A DNA stretch of 64,000 nt from Cricetomys ansorgei (Eukaryota; Chordata; Mammalia; Rodentia; Nesomyidae): assembly GCA_026225945.1 (NCBI GenBank), contig JAMJFZ010001868.1, positions 6,540,001 through 6,604,000 of the forward strand, given 5' to 3'. A model generated the notes under the pieces. That model did no database searches, had not been told where the DNA came from, and was given only the letters and a program-made list of their open reading frames with translations. Shown here one piece after another: positions 50,999 to 63,972 of the stretch (position 1 is its first letter; each line of letters opens with the position of its first letter). A program made the position numbers and the translations under genes.

Positions 50999-52334
50999 AC
51001 AGGTGGCATGATCAAGTATCTTAAGTAATGAGATAAAATAATACATGACATTGAGTCAACAGAATAACAATTTGGAAAATATAGTTTGATTCAGAATTTA
51101 TACCAAACCCAGGCATTAATTCAAATATATGAGTAAACTTAATATGAAATATAAAATTGTGTACGAGGTGTTCATTCATCAGGCAGTTTGCTTCCAAAGA
51201 TAGATAGTATAAATAGAAATACATTAAGTTTTAATGCCATATGTATATATGAGTATTAACCAAGTATGAGAATATATTGTAGAGAGATGAGAATCAAGTT
51301 CTTAGTGTTGGGAAGAGAAGCTGTAAGAAAAATGAAGACTAGAATGAATGCTGTGGTGTTTGGATTTAAGTCAGAAGCAGTAGAAAATCATGTCTCATAG
51401 TACATGTATAAAATAAAAATCTATGAGTAATGATGCCTATGAATATATAGAGAAAAATACATAATTTTCTACTGTAGCCCACTGAGAGAATAAAAAATGT
51501 ATGATACAGAATAATAATGAATACACCTGGGGCTTAGATCTTGAAATCCAAATGTCATTAAAATAAATAATAAACAATAAAACAAAACAAAAAACAAATA
51601 AAAGTACAAAAAAAAAAAAAACACAGTGTCCTTGGAGGATGAGTGAATTCTAGAATTCTAGTTCTGGGTCAAGATGAGCTAGAACGTTATATGTGATAAA
51701 AAGAAACCATGAGCCTACAAAACAAGAGGAACATAGCCACAGATAATCAGAGAAACAGATAATCAGAGACTCCTGTGGCTAAATGTTTCACACTGTACAA
51801 TACAATGGATAATGACAATAATGGATCATGAAGTGTAAAACAATAATTGTTCATGGTCTTTGATGATGCCAGTAATAATAGGCAAGCAACTGCAAAAGAA
51901 AGAGCCATTTTACCTTATGGTAAATTACAGTCATCATGCACAGAAGGAATAATGGCATTTTTTTTTAGCCAGTTTGGCAAATAGAGCAATAATAAATGTC
52001 ACTGGTATGACTCACTGATATTGCTAGAATGGACAGGAGTGTGCCTTAAAATCATTACATAGTTTCACATTATCACTTTAAAATATACTAATCAGAAAAG
52101 GAGAAAATAACACCTTTTAAGTGGAGGAAGTTGGATGACTTCATACTTAACTATATCGTCAACTTTAATATCACAAGCAATAAGTAAGACTAAGATGAAG
52201 CAGCACCACATTCTCCTGATGCAGTGTGCTGTAAAGAAAGGGTCTGCATCATTCCTGTGGAAATTCTAGGCAAAAGGATTAACACAACTGTAATAAAACT
52301 ACTAGGCAAATTCACACTCAAGGACCCTCAACTG

Positions 52335-52427
52335 GCCAGTTCTTTCTGTCTCTGTCTCTGTCTATCTCTATTGCTAACTCTCTGTCTCTCACTCTCTCTG
52401 ACTCTCTCTGCCTACCCATCTCTCTTT

Positions 52428-52514
<87 letters not shown>

Positions 52515-52515
52515 A
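52335..52515 (+). repeat. (CT)n
   Basis: Irregular CT/TGTCT tract, then a near-pure (CT)n run at 52425-52515. It sits on the A-tail side of the following reversed B1. The open frame 52224-52547 is low-complexity. Confidence 0.97.
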
Positions 52516-52517
52516 TT

Positions 52518-52650
52518 TGTTTTTTGAGACAGGTTTTCTCTTTATAACCCTTGCTGTCCTGGAACTTGTGTTGGAGACCAGGCTAGCCTCAGAGATTCAC
52601 CAGCCTCTGTCTACTGAGTGCTGGATTAAAGGCATGCACCACCACCACCT
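52518..52650 (-). mobile_element. B1 SINE
   Basis: Reversed B1: TTTTTTGAGACAGGTTTTCT, TTGCTGTCCTGGAACTTG, GAGACCAGGCTAGCCTC, CTGGATTAAAGGCATGCACC. Confidence 0.95.
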
Positions 52651-52989
52651 GCTCCTCCTCTCTAAGGGAGTTCCACTGGGAAAACAAACCACTCTTAAGG
52701 GAAGGCTCCATGCCCAGCAAAAAGCCAACAAAAAGCTAACTCAATACCATCTTTGAAGGTCCTTTGTCTCGTAATGTTAAGTTGGGGCTTAAAAATGAAT
52801 TCCCTAAAGGTCTTTGCATATGTGTTATGGCTTCTGGTTCAAGATTTTTAGGGGGTTCCTGTGTGTAAACATGTGTGTCTCTGTGTCTACATGTGTCTCT
52901 TGTTTAGTTGTTTTTGTCATAGTCTGATTTGCTCATTTTGATTCATTATAATGCATTGTATTTTTATTATTTCTTAGATTCTTTTTTCT

Positions 52990-53128
52990 TAAGTTTTTTG
53001 AGAAAGGGTTTTTCTGTTGTAACTCTGGCTGGAACTCACTCTGTAGACTGGCCTCAAACTCACAGAGATCTTCCTGCCTCTGCCTCCTGAGTGCTGAGGT
53101 TAAAGGCATGTGCCATCACTACTGGGCT
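52990..53128 (-). mobile_element. B1 SINE with internal deletion
   Basis: Reversed B1: TTTTTTGAGAAAGGG, TAACTCTGGCTGGAACTCAC (about 10 nt missing between GGCTG and GAACTC), TGAGTGCTGAGGTTAAAGG. Confidence 0.95.
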
Positions 53129-55304
53129 ATTCATGTTTATCTAACAAGAGACAGAAAGGGTGTGGATCTGCATGGGAGGTGAGGTGAGGAGGAACTGGAA
53201 GTAGTAGAAAGAGATAAAACCAAACTTAGAATTCATTGTATGGAAAAAAATCTATTTTCGATAAAAGAAAAAGTGGAAATCATGATGACCACTTGGTCCT
53301 TAATAACCACAAAAGACTGGTCCTCTTTCTGTATAAAGTTATTAAGGTCATATAAACACAAACATTGAAAAACTTTGAAAGACTGAAGAAAAATAAAGAC
53401 ATGGAAACCAAACACAAAGTATAATGTTAGACTACATTGCAATGAAGAAAAACAACAGGAAGTCAGAGAGGCTTAAAATTAAAATTAGTAGACCTGATGA
53501 TGAAATAATAGCTTTGTGTTTGTGTTCTCTTAATTTCTTTTAAATTGGGTTTGTAATGTTAACATTACAGATTACCAAACTCCATACATAGATATTTTAA
53601 TTGTCTCAATTTTATTTTTAAATTATTCAAACAACCTTTGGAAATGGAAAATGGAGTAGAACTAAAATAGACTAATATAATAAATCAAATATTCTACAGT
53701 AATGAAGTGGCAGTGCATTTGTTGAACAGAGAAAACCGGTCAAGGCAAAACTGGAATCTATGACATAAAAATAAAATTGGAAAGGTTATTCAAGATTGGA
53801 TCACAAATAACAGATTGTTAAAAAAATGGATACTAAAAGAAAATACTGAGGTCCTCTGAACATGATAATTATGAACATATAATATAAAACAATTTAAGAT
53901 ACCTAATTTACAATACAGTAGATTCATTGTAAAGTTTATCATTGAAACTTGTAAAGGAATTTTAGATGATTGCATGTAATTGTATCTACTAAAACATTTA
54001 TATATTGAAGATCTTTCCCACAAATCAAACTTTAATGCAACATAAATTTCTAGAGATTTTTTCAAATATTTGAGGAAGTATGATCCTGAATATACAGAGA
54101 TGAAAAGGGAGGTAAAGTATAGCTCAGTTGAGTATATCACTAAAATCATCTTTTAAAATTGATAGAAAATACAAAAACATAAAGTTACTAGTCACTAACC
54201 CCCATAAACATATGTAATCTTATAAAATGAATTACAGGTTATAAGTTAAGTGTGGTTTACACTGGGGTAAAGACGTGAGTAGCTGAATGAATGGAGGGGC
54301 TGCATCCTAAATATGATCTAGGAGAAACTTACAAAATATAATCTCGTGGCAGATTTTAAAAGTTACTGTAACAAATTCCATGGCTAATTTTTGAAAGAAT
54401 GAATTAGTTCCTCTGTTAATCAGAAACAAACCTAAACTATTGAACATTGTGCTCGACTTTCCAAGGCACTTTTGAATGAAATGAAAGGAACAAAGTATTT
54501 ATTATTTGCAAAAGTAATCAAACATCTTTATATTATAAAAACAAATGCAGAGATATCTAAAAATAAATATCAAAGGTTAATAATTCCAAGTAATTATATA
54601 AAATTGATTATGGAGACAATATACATTTAAGGAAAATACAATTTCTGTTCAATAAAATTTCCAAACGTCTCTAAGTATATTTAGCAACATCTCTTGTAAT
54701 GCTTTTCCAAGGAAAAGTAATTTACACCATTAAATATGTAAACTTCAGGGAATTTTCAATATTTAAAGATATCTTAAACACCTATTATTTTAACACAATC
54801 TCAGTTAAAAGTTTTATACATTTATGCTTATTTATTTGGTTTTGTGTTAAAGTTATTGTCAGAAACTTACAAGTTAACTGTGCTGTTAAAGTCATACATA
54901 CTTGCAAGGGACTTAGAGATACAATCTTGAACAAAGTTGATTGCCTCCATAGACATGGCCATAATTATTAATAGTAGTATGCTAATTAAATATGTTCCAT
55001 TGCCACGAAACTAGAACCCTTAATTATTTTTCAACATTATAACTTTTATGAGATTTTTCTTAGCATTCCAAACAATTTCGTCAAAACTCTGTGTTAACAT
55101 CTTTTACAATATCAATTGGTAAGTAACCATAATTTAAGTGATTGATGTCTGTCTCATCTAAGATTGTAAGCCTCTCAAATTTGGTGACCACCGCAGCTAA
55201 AATTTTTCCACCATCACCATCTGTAATATGCATCGAATATGAGATAATGGCTAAACTAGCACCAGTGAACTCATCAAAATTTTGGAATGATAACTCAGAC
55301 TTAC

Positions 55305-55453
55305 CTCCTATATCTGGACGAAGTTTATTATCATATCCTTGAAGTAATGAGTTGAGAATTTGTGTGATATCTCCTTCATGAATTTTTGGAGCCAAAACCC
55401 ATGTTTTGTTCATAGTTAAATCTTCATCATCTTCATCATCTGCTTTATCAACG
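55305..55453 (-). CDS. Gabrg1: Gabrg1 exon 2 (mature N-terminus)
   Basis: 149 nt, acceptor TATAG and donor G|GTAAGT. It starts with the last base (C) of a codon split with exon 1 and ends with the first base of a Val codon, so phases are 1 and 1. Encodes about residues 35-85: an acidic stretch ([11 protein letters not shown]), then NKTW with an N-glycosylation sequon (N~50), the segment [17 protein letters not shown], and [11 protein letters not shown], the conserved start of the extracellular domain of GABA-A subunits. The open frame runs on past the donor as intron sequence, so the longer ORF end at 55081 is not coding. The residue numbers assume the usual 34 full codons in exon 1. Confidence 0.96.
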
Positions 55454-55565
55454 CTATATGATTTAAAGAGAAATTTGTGTAGTAATAGTTACATCAAAAT
55501 CTGTGTAATTATAAATATGTTACTTCAAATTTGTTGTAATTTAATATGGTTGTACAAAAATCAGG

Positions 55566-55625
55566 ATATATATATTTATATATATATATATGTAGATATA
55601 GATGTATAGATACAGATATATATAT
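55566..55625 (+). repeat. TA-rich repeat
   Basis: Imperfect (TA)n with GATATA units. Confidence 0.9.
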
Positions 55626-56101
55626 TACTTTTAAATTGTTTTAACTTATAAGGGAGTACTAAAATTAGAAATACATTAAAATTAATATACAATAAAAATT
55701 GCAAAACCAATACTGAACTCAAATATTGAACTCTCAAACTGCCCTAACATAAACAGATTATGCAATAAAAATATGAATGTCATTCCCCAGACGTGATCAG
55801 GATTGATATCCAGATCTGTATATGCTGACATAGTAATGACGGCAGTAAATGACAGAAAACAACAGTGAAGAATCATAAGGAAAGTTATAATAGTCAGGTA
55901 GACTATATAAACCACAGTTGTATTAAAACAGTCATGGAAAGATATATGAATAAATATCTAAGCAAAGACAAAAACTTTGTATATAACTATAACCCTTACA
56001 GTAAAGACTAAAGAACCAGATTTTCTACTTCAAGGACTTCGTTAAAGATTTTTTCGTTATCAGATCAAGATAGGGGCACTCAACTTCTTCTTATATTTTT
56101 A

Positions 56102-56250
56102 GGCTGGGTGGTGGTGGCACATGCCTTAAATCTCAGCTCTCCAGAGGCAAAAGCATGTGGAGCTCTGTGAGTTCGAGGCCAACCTGGTTACAGAGTGAGT
56201 TCCAAGATAGCCAGAGTCTCAGCAGATAAATCATGTCTTGAAAAAGAAAA
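56102..56250 (+). mobile_element. B1 SINE
   Basis: GCTGGGTGGTGGTGGCACAT, GAGCTCTGTGAGTTCGAGGC, CAGAGTGAGTTCCAAGATAG, CATGTCTTGAAAAAG. Confidence 0.95.
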
Positions 56251-56290
56251 TACACACACACACACACATACACATATATATATATACACA
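56251..56290 (+). repeat. (CA)n(TA)n
   Basis: Microsatellite continuing from the B1 A-tail. Confidence 0.95.
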
Positions 56291-57019
56291 CCATTTTATT
56301 AGTTTTAGTATATTTAGATCATTATGCACTATTACTTCATATAATTGTTAGGCTATATACACCTCTTCTTGTATATTGAATGTGTGTGTCAATAGACTGT
56401 ATATTAAGTGTCTTATGAGGACCCATTGGTAAAATTGTGGGCTCCTGACTGTGAAACCACTAACAGGTATTATAATCTTGAAAGTGGAGGTCTAGTGATA
56501 CAAAGTTAGGTAATTGGCATATGCTTTTGAAAGGCATGGTGATTCACCATTCTCTTTATCTCCCTATCTCCTTGTATCCTGACCTCCAGAAGTTAAGCAA
56601 GTTGTCCAATATTACTTTCCCTCCCTGACATGTGGCTTTACTGATCCAACAAAGGGACCAACAATGATGGGGTGAAACATCCAAACTCACGTGATAAAAT
56701 AAAACTTTTCTCTACATACATTGATTGCATCCATCATTTTTTGCAGTACACAAAACTGAATAATGCGATGTTAGCACAGTAAATCCAATATTAATTTGCC
56801 AGAATTTGACTTCTTAGCTCATCTTTGCTGTGATTCTGAAATTTTGAGCATATAAAAAGTTGCAGGTGTTTTTTTTCTTTTCAATCTCTGCTGCTTGTTC
56901 TCTGTCCAGGAATACTCATTAGCCCACTAGCTTCTGGCTTGGCCATTCTTTCTGAAGTAGGTTATACAAACCTTGTCCTATTAAACTCAGATTTGACTTC
57001 TCTTTTTATTTTTGTCCCA

Positions 57020-57690
57020 TTTTTTTAATTTTTATTTTTCTTCTCTCATACAGCTTATGACTCCCTCCATCCCCAGCTTCCCCACCTCCTCTCTCCCCTA
57101 GATCTAGCCCCCATTAACACTCACAATCATCTCCCCGCTCTGCTTCTCCCCAGAAAAGAAAACTTCTTTCAATGTTTTTGTTCAAGCAGGGCACGGCATA
57201 ACAAGATGGAATAAAGCCCGCAGCGATCCCTACATCAAGTGTGGATTAGGCAACCATTGGCAGTAGCAAAAGGGTCCTAAGGGCAGATAAAAGGATCAGA
57301 GACTCCCCAACTCCAGCCTCTAGGTGTTTTTCAAGAACACTAATCCAGACAACCATAAGATGTATTTATAGGATCCTGCAGGTTCTGTAACTGTCCCTTC
57401 AGTGTCCATGGGCCCCTAGGGGTGCTAGTCCATTGACACTGGGCCTTGTTCTCCTATGTCCTCAACCCATCTGGAATCTGCCATTCCTGTTCTCCCTCTT
57501 CTGCAGGGTTCCTCAATCTCTGCAGGATGTCTGGCCCTGGACCTCTCCGTCTGCTCCTCTCAGTTGCTGGAGAAAGCACCTCTGGTGCAGACTGGGCTAG
57601 GTACTGATCTTGTTTGTCTTTCTGAGATTGGGCTGCCTCACTCAGAATGCTTCTTTTCTAGTTGCATTAATTTGCCTGGACAGATTTGAC
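57020..57690 (-). mobile_element. L1 3' UTR
   Basis: T-rich start, CTCCCTCCATCCCCAGCTTC, CACCTCCTCTCTCCCCTAG, AAAAGGGTCCTAAGGGCAG, GATCAGAGACTCCCCAACTC, AGATTGGGCTGCCTCACTCA resemble a reversed rodent L1 3' UTR. The open frame 57456-57689 lies within it. Confidence 0.65.
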
Positions 57691-59529
57691 TCTTTTAAAT
57701 GGTTTTGAAAAAACAATATTTATCATAGTCAAGCAGAAGGTCTAATGTCATATAATTTACCATGCTTTCTGTCTAGTTGTATTAAAGGCCACTTCATATG
57801 CTCGTTCCAAGAGCAAGGGTGTCATGGACGAGCCACAGCTGAAATATAGTGGTCAAGTCACCTAGGTTTTAAACCACAGACATTTCCGACAAGGCTGTTA
57901 CCACCACACTCTAACCTGACATTTTCCTATTTATAAATTGACCATGGACTGTTTGATTTTCATTTCCTGCCTCAGGAAATAAATGGACATTTACCAGTCA
58001 CGTCTGCTTCAGATTTACTTCCCCAAGCTCAGTTCCTCTTACCAGTGGCACCATTAAGTAAGCAGTCAGCCTTAGTAAGCTCTTTGCCCTTTCATTTTAC
58101 CCATTTAAATGGTTATGAATTAAAATAAATAGAATGTACTCTTTGTACAACCTAAGAAATCTCCTTGGTAATCATAAGATAATTGCCCAGCCACAGTTCC
58201 ATGCTCCTGTCATATTGTCTGCATTCTATTACATCACAAATGGGGAAACAGCCCTTGAGGAATTAGTTGATTTGACCAATGAAATATTGGTGGATCTGAG
58301 ATCCTGACACTTGCACTGCTCAATGTAGATAGTGAAATGCTGCTTTCAGTGTGTAAAAAAATTTAAATGAAGATGAAGGCTTTCCCCTACACTTCAAAGA
58401 AATCAATATCTATTACAAAGAGTGAAAAGATAACCTTTCACACGTATTTAGTTATTACATTTTCATATAAGTATTTTGTTGCTTGAATTGTTTCCGTATG
58501 CTTAGTATATATTCTCCTCATGTAACCTAATATGGTTCCCTTTGACATTTTTCATTGTTTTCAATAGAATAAAAAAGTACACATTTAGGTAAATTAAGGC
58601 ATTAAAAACCAGGAAATTCTAGGAATCTAGGCTGATGAGCCATCTTAGAATATTTTGTAACACCTTTTTCCTGTCTGAGGAATTGTATAAATAAGCTATG
58701 AACTTCCTTTCGACTCTAAATCCCTGTTTCAGAGAAGAAACTGTTTGGTGGATATGGAAAAGGAATTGAACTTGTAAGAGCCTGATCTCTTGAAACAGGG
58801 TTGTAGTCCAAAGTTCTCACTAAATAAAGGATTTTTACACTAATTTGTATGGTAACAACATCTTGATAAATAAAAATCATATATTCACAGTAAGTAATAT
58901 TTTCCTTTCCTTGGGAAACACAGAAAACTGATCTTGGTAATGTTACAGAGCTATCTTTCTCATTTTATCTCATAACACATATGAAATTTCATTAATGCTC
59001 ATTTCTTCACACCATCCTTCAAGCAATCCAAGCCAGTTTCAAAATATTTGTTAAATATTTTAATATTACATTTGTTTTATTTAGAAAATAAAAAATAACC
59101 AATTTTATCACACAATTGTTACAGTCGACTGGATATGTAGACCTCACAAACAGGTGGGAGATTACTATAAAATTGATATATGTTGAGAAACTATCCATTT
59201 ATAAGAGCTATTCATTTAGAAGAACTAAATATTCTTTACTAATTTTTCTTTACTAACACTACTAATGCTAGAAGAGTTTCTGAACTGATTCTCAAAGACA
59301 TCTATAAGTAATTTAAATTCATGTAATTGTGACCTCCATTAGTCTTTCAGTCTTGATTATGTAGTTTTCTAATTGTCTACTATAATGGTTAGTGGATACA
59401 TTGTTATTATTGGCAATTGTGACTGCAAAATCACACTGATTTTAAGGAATTGTGCCTACAAAGTAACTTGCGGTTGTGCCTTTCACATGTTATGTTATCT
59501 AATCTGCATTAATTCTGAGGAAAACTCAT

Positions 59530-59577
59530 TTATATCTCTCTTTCTTTCTTCCTTCCTTTTTTCCTTTCTTTCTTTAA
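59530..59577 (+). repeat. (TTCC/TTTC)n
   Basis: Irregular pyrimidine tetranucleotides. Confidence 0.85.
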
Positions 59578-59639
59578 GTTTAATTAATTTAACTAATTGC
59601 ATAATTAATTCATTGAGCTCTCCATTAATTAACTAATCT

Positions 59640-60235
59640 CTCACAAAATACATCCAAACTGCCTGTTCCCCTCCTTCCATTCCTCCTAATTCCACCCCCA
59701 CACCCCCTCTTCCCCAGGTCCACTCCTCCTCTGTTTCCCTTCTGAAAACAACATGCCTCCTGGAGATTTCAACTGAACACAGCACAAGATTCAATAATAC
59801 TAGGTACAAACTTTCATATCAAGGCTGGATGAGGCAGTAGGAGCCTGCCTCCTCACAGTAGGAGCAAAATGGTCCCAAGAGCAAGTGAAAAGGTCAGAGA
59901 CACACCCACTCCCACTATTAGGAGTCCCACAAAAACACCAACATAACATGTACAGAGGACCTCTCAGGCTCCATGATTGCCACCTCAGTCTCCGTGAGCT
60001 CCTGTGAACCCTGCTTATTTGATACTGTGAGTCATATTCTCATGGTGACCTGGACTCCTCTCGTTCCTAGCTCCTATTATCCTTCATCTTTCTCTTCAGT
60101 GGGGTTTCCTGAGTTCCAAGGGAGGAATCTGATGGAGCTCTCCAATTGGGGCTCTCTCTCCACCTAATGTTTGGCTGCAAGTTTCTGCATCTGCTCTCTG
60201 ATGATGACTGGGCTAGATCCTAATCATTTTCATAG
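59640..60235 (-). mobile_element. L1 3' UTR
   Basis: Reversed L1: GGTCCACTCCTCCTCTGTTT, AAGGCTGGATGAGGCAGTAG, CAAAATGGTCCCAAGAGCAA, CTATTAGGAGTCCCAC, CACCTAATGTTTGGCTG, GACTGGGCTAGATC. It shares its CCAAACATTAGGTGGAG-type block with the L1 piece at 39430-40050. Confidence 0.82.
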
Positions 60236-60892
60236 ATAAGAAAGAGCTGGTCTTTACGGGACATGTCACTGGTAAAAAAAAAAAAATACAAATTAGATTT
60301 TTTTCCTTTCCTAAAGGTTCATATAATCTGAAAAAAGGTTTCTTCTGAAGTTTCCCTGAATCGCCTGATTTATTCTTACTAAATAATTCAGATGGTGGGA
60401 TGCAGATTTGCTACTCGGAAGAATCACAGCATTTGTGGGATATGATTAGAAAGCTTGTTAGGTTATATGAGTCCAGAAAGCTTTCTCATTCAAGCTTTGG
60501 TTTCAAGAAGGTAAAATAATAACCTCAAGGGATGACATTTCTGAAAACATGAATACCAAAGAATGAAACCTTCTCTGTGAAAAAGACCTCTTAACAAACT
60601 TGGTCTCCAACACAGAGTTTTCATTCATTTATGGAGAAATTAGTGCCCATTTACAACGCTTGAAGTTCTGGAAATGCAAAGACAAATAACATGACATTCC
60701 TGACTTAGTCAGTATTTCCTCATTCGGGGCAGATCTATTAAAATAGTATTTATTGACTTAAGAAATAGCACACATTTTAAGCAATAATTAGTAATGTTTT
60801 AGTAAATAATAAAATGTTCATATAATGGATTGTACACATTTAATCAATTAATGCTAATAAATAAGCTGCAAAAGGGACTAGGAACTTATCTA

Positions 60893-60955
60893 TGCAGTTG
60901 AGAATTCACCTAGCATGCATGACGCCTTGAGTTCTGTCTCCAGTATTACTTAACA
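60893..60955 (+). mobile_element. ID/tRNA-like SINE fragment
   Basis: TTCACCTAGCATGCATGACG and CTTGAGTTCTGTCTCCAGTA resemble the ID head. Confidence 0.55.
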
Positions 60956-63127
60956 AAGTTTATAAAAATATCATAGGACCACAATATCATATTAAAATAA
61001 CAGTGAATAGTTTGTCTCTATCATTATTTATGTGTAAGATGATTCTAAATGTTTGGTGAAAAAACAGGTAACATATGTACTTAATATTCTACACAAGTAG
61101 GAGTACAGAAGTTTTTATTAATAGTATTATGCAATTTTCCAGTATATAATGTATACTATTAATGCAGAGAGAGGAGCTAATGTAGTAGACATCACAGCCT
61201 GAAAATGAACTGCCGCTTCAAGTCTAACAGAAAGTATTCCGAATTGAATTTCTAGTCATAAAAAATAAACCATTAAGTGGAGCCTTCTATGGAGAGAAAT
61301 AGAACATTATTCTGTCAACAAGATTGTCATGGCAGCCCTAAAATTTGCTACAGGATTCACTGGCCTAGGAACATTGATCTCCAGCATTTCCGGGTACTAG
61401 CATTTGGGAGCAGCACTATAATTATAGAGACCCTTGCTAGCAGCAGCTGCTTTCTGCCAGTGACTGGACATGAGGAAGAGATAGTGAGTCCATTTCTGCC
61501 TGATGCCCGCCTCCTGTAAGACATCCCAGTAACCAGGCCTTTCTTAGAAAAACAATGTTTTCTTGAAACACTCAACCTACTTCTTCTTTCCTCTCTAGTT
61601 TCACAGGTATCAAGAACCTAGCATTGCATAAAACTTCTCTCTTCTACTTGTCCCTCCTCTCATTAATTTTCCCCATACCTATCTTTCTTTCAAATATCTC
61701 AATCATGTTCCATCACATCTTGAAATCTGTATTACTCTCTGTGGCTTCTGCTTCTGCAGTTCTCAGTAACTAGTTACTAAAGAAAGGTTTTGAGTCATAT
61801 GTATCCTGTATTCCTAAATTCTTACTATAATGCACTGTACAAAGTTCTCTGATGACACATGGCATTATTGCATATGAAAAGTACTTTGATGGCTCTATTA
61901 TTTATTTTTCATATAGTAGGTGTTTCTTCTTTGTATTTATGAGATAATTCAAATAAAGACAAGTGAGGCTTTGTCATACAATCAAGAGAGGAGCCATGTA
62001 TATCACTATGGTAACATGCAAGTGCCTAATGCAAATTAATCAACTACCACAGACCAATTTTTGGGTATCAGATGCATATTCCTTAGGTTCTCTCAGGACA
62101 AGCCTATTTAAGACATGTTGCCCTGAAATAATTTTAAACATCTCCATCTCTCAGAAAATGACCCAGTTTGGATGATGAATTATAGAGTAACTCCATAGTC
62201 AGTTCATATAATAGGGGCAGTGTGCTCTGATTCTGACACACAGGGGCCTCTCCAATTAATCTACAAAGAAAACCGAATCCAGATCAGCTTAATGAATTAC
62301 CTGAGAAATTTTTCTAAATTCTGAAGGAATATTGGTCTTCCTGTTTCCCATGGTTTGAAAAAGGGGTTATCAATTGCAATTGACATCACTTACAGGATCA
62401 TACATTTCATATGGCTATTCACCATGTGTTTTCTGGAAAAGGACCAATTCCTGCCTATTTCACTGAGTGTATATGGGAGAAAATCCCCAGGAAGTAAGCA
62501 TAATACAAATTTTGCTGCTGTAACTCATACTTTACCACTAGTTAATTAATTACTACATTATCACAAGTAAAATTTGTACTACATTTATTAAGAATATCAA
62601 ATTTGGTAATTTACATTATCATTATTAATATTTTAAGATTATGTTAGAAATTTGTTCTATAGAAATAAGAATGAGTAATATACGTCGATATTGTAATTGT
62701 AATAGAAGGTAATATAAAATGATAATAAGCATTGATAATATATAATGATAAAGGGTAAATGTACTCAGACAAAGAACCTGAGTTCGCACTGTTTGACATT
62801 TACAAAGGAAATAATAATATACTCAGATATTGGGACTACAAATTTTTCTTATTTTAACAGCATATACATTTATTAGCTGAATTTTTAATTTTATAATTTT
62901 AGTACTAACAAATAAAGTTAACTAGATTATTTAGTATAGTCATTAGTGTTGTTTACTGAGCTGGAAAAGGCATAGGGTTAAATATCTTTTCAAGGACAGG
63001 TGGGAATCAAATATATATTTTACTACTTTTATAAAATCATCCAATAAATAAATACAAGTTGAGACTTCTTAATTTAAAGGATAAGCACAAGTATTTTATC
63101 CAATGTTTCTATAGGCATCAAATTGAT

Positions 63128-63350
63128 TGTTCAATGGGCTGGGGATGATTCAGTGGGTAAAGCATTTGTTATATAAGAGTGAGAGCCTGAATTCAAATAA
63201 CGACAGGCAGAGATGTATCAGGCTATAAATCCAGCAATCTTATGATGAGATAAGAGGTGGAGACAGGAAAATCATGGTGAGTATGCAGCCCATGCAGCCT
63301 GGCACACACACCAGAAAACATCAATGACATTCTCTCTCAAATAAGATGTA
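63128..63350 (+). mobile_element. B4 SINE
   Basis: GGGCTGGGGATGATTCAGTG, GGTAAAGCATTTGTTA, AGCCTGAATTCAAATAACGA, GGTGGAGACAGGAAAATCAT and TCTCTCAAATAAGATGTAAG. Confidence 0.75.
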
Positions 63351-63486
63351 AGTTGGGCACCAGTACCTGAGATTTCTTCTGCCTTCCACATGTGAGTTAG
63401 GGCACATTCATGCTGGCACTCACAACATGAATATGCTCATTCCCTCATGTCTGCACATATAAACCATACATGGATACATCACAGGG

Positions 63487-63780
63487 TATAGTGAGTAGTA
63501 CTATTGGAAGATGTGGCCTTGTAAGTACGTCACTGGGGTTGGGCTTTGAGGTTTCAAATTCTCAAGCCAGGCACAGGTTCACTCTCTCTTCTTGCTTCCT
63601 GTGCTCCAGATGTAGAACTAACTCTCCAAATCCATGTCTTTCTGCATGTGACCATGCTTCCTGCCATGATGATAATGGACTAACCCTCTGAACTGTAAAG
63701 CCGGTCCCAATTAAATGTTTTTCTCTTTATAAGATTTTCCCTGGTCATGGTGTCTCTTCATAGCAATAAAAACCTGTAGA
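63487..63780 (+). repeat. Rodent interspersed repeat, copy 2
   Basis: Same family and orientation as 21885-22195: GATGTGGCCTTGTAAG, TGGGCTTTGAGGTTTC, AGATGTAGAACTAACTC, CATGATGATAATGGACTAAC, CCCAATTAAATGTTTTTC, TCATGGTGTCTCTTCATAGC. The open frame 63470-63691 is inside it. Confidence 0.7.
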
Positions 63781-63884
63781 GAAAATTTTATCTTTTAATT
63801 GAGCAATATGGCTACTCTAGAAAACAGATCACATTCAATGCCTGTATGATCTGGCTGGAATGCAGCACATGCCTCTAAAGTAAC

Positions 63885-63960
63885 CCAAATCAGAAGGCAA
63901 TGGCAGCACATGTCTTTAATTCCAACTCTAGGGATCTAAAAGGAAGCAGTCAGTTTTGAA
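63885..63960 (+). mobile_element. B1 5' fragment, diverged
   Basis: AATGGCAGCACATGTCTTTA and ATTCCAACTCTAGGGATCTA resemble the start of B1. Confidence 0.45.
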
Positions 63961-63972
63961 GTAGGTCAGGGT

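Larger units (their letters stand above)
43590..55304 (-). other. Gabrg1 intron 2 (11.7 kb)
   Basis: GTAAGT...TTTTCAG. Holds one L1 3' end and three reversed B1s. Unassigned: 43600-46540, 46930-50850, 51000-52330, 53130-55300. The A-rich stretch 48700-50640 may be an old decayed repeat, but I cannot name it. Confidence 0.93.

Noticed and set aside
57456..57689. 77-codon plus-strand frame
   Set aside because: Lies antisense within an L1 3' UTR.
62430..62470. Possible exon 1 end (minus strand AGGAATTG|GT)
   Set aside because: The preceding reading frame does not give a hydrophobic signal peptide and lacks the expected residues before the junction.
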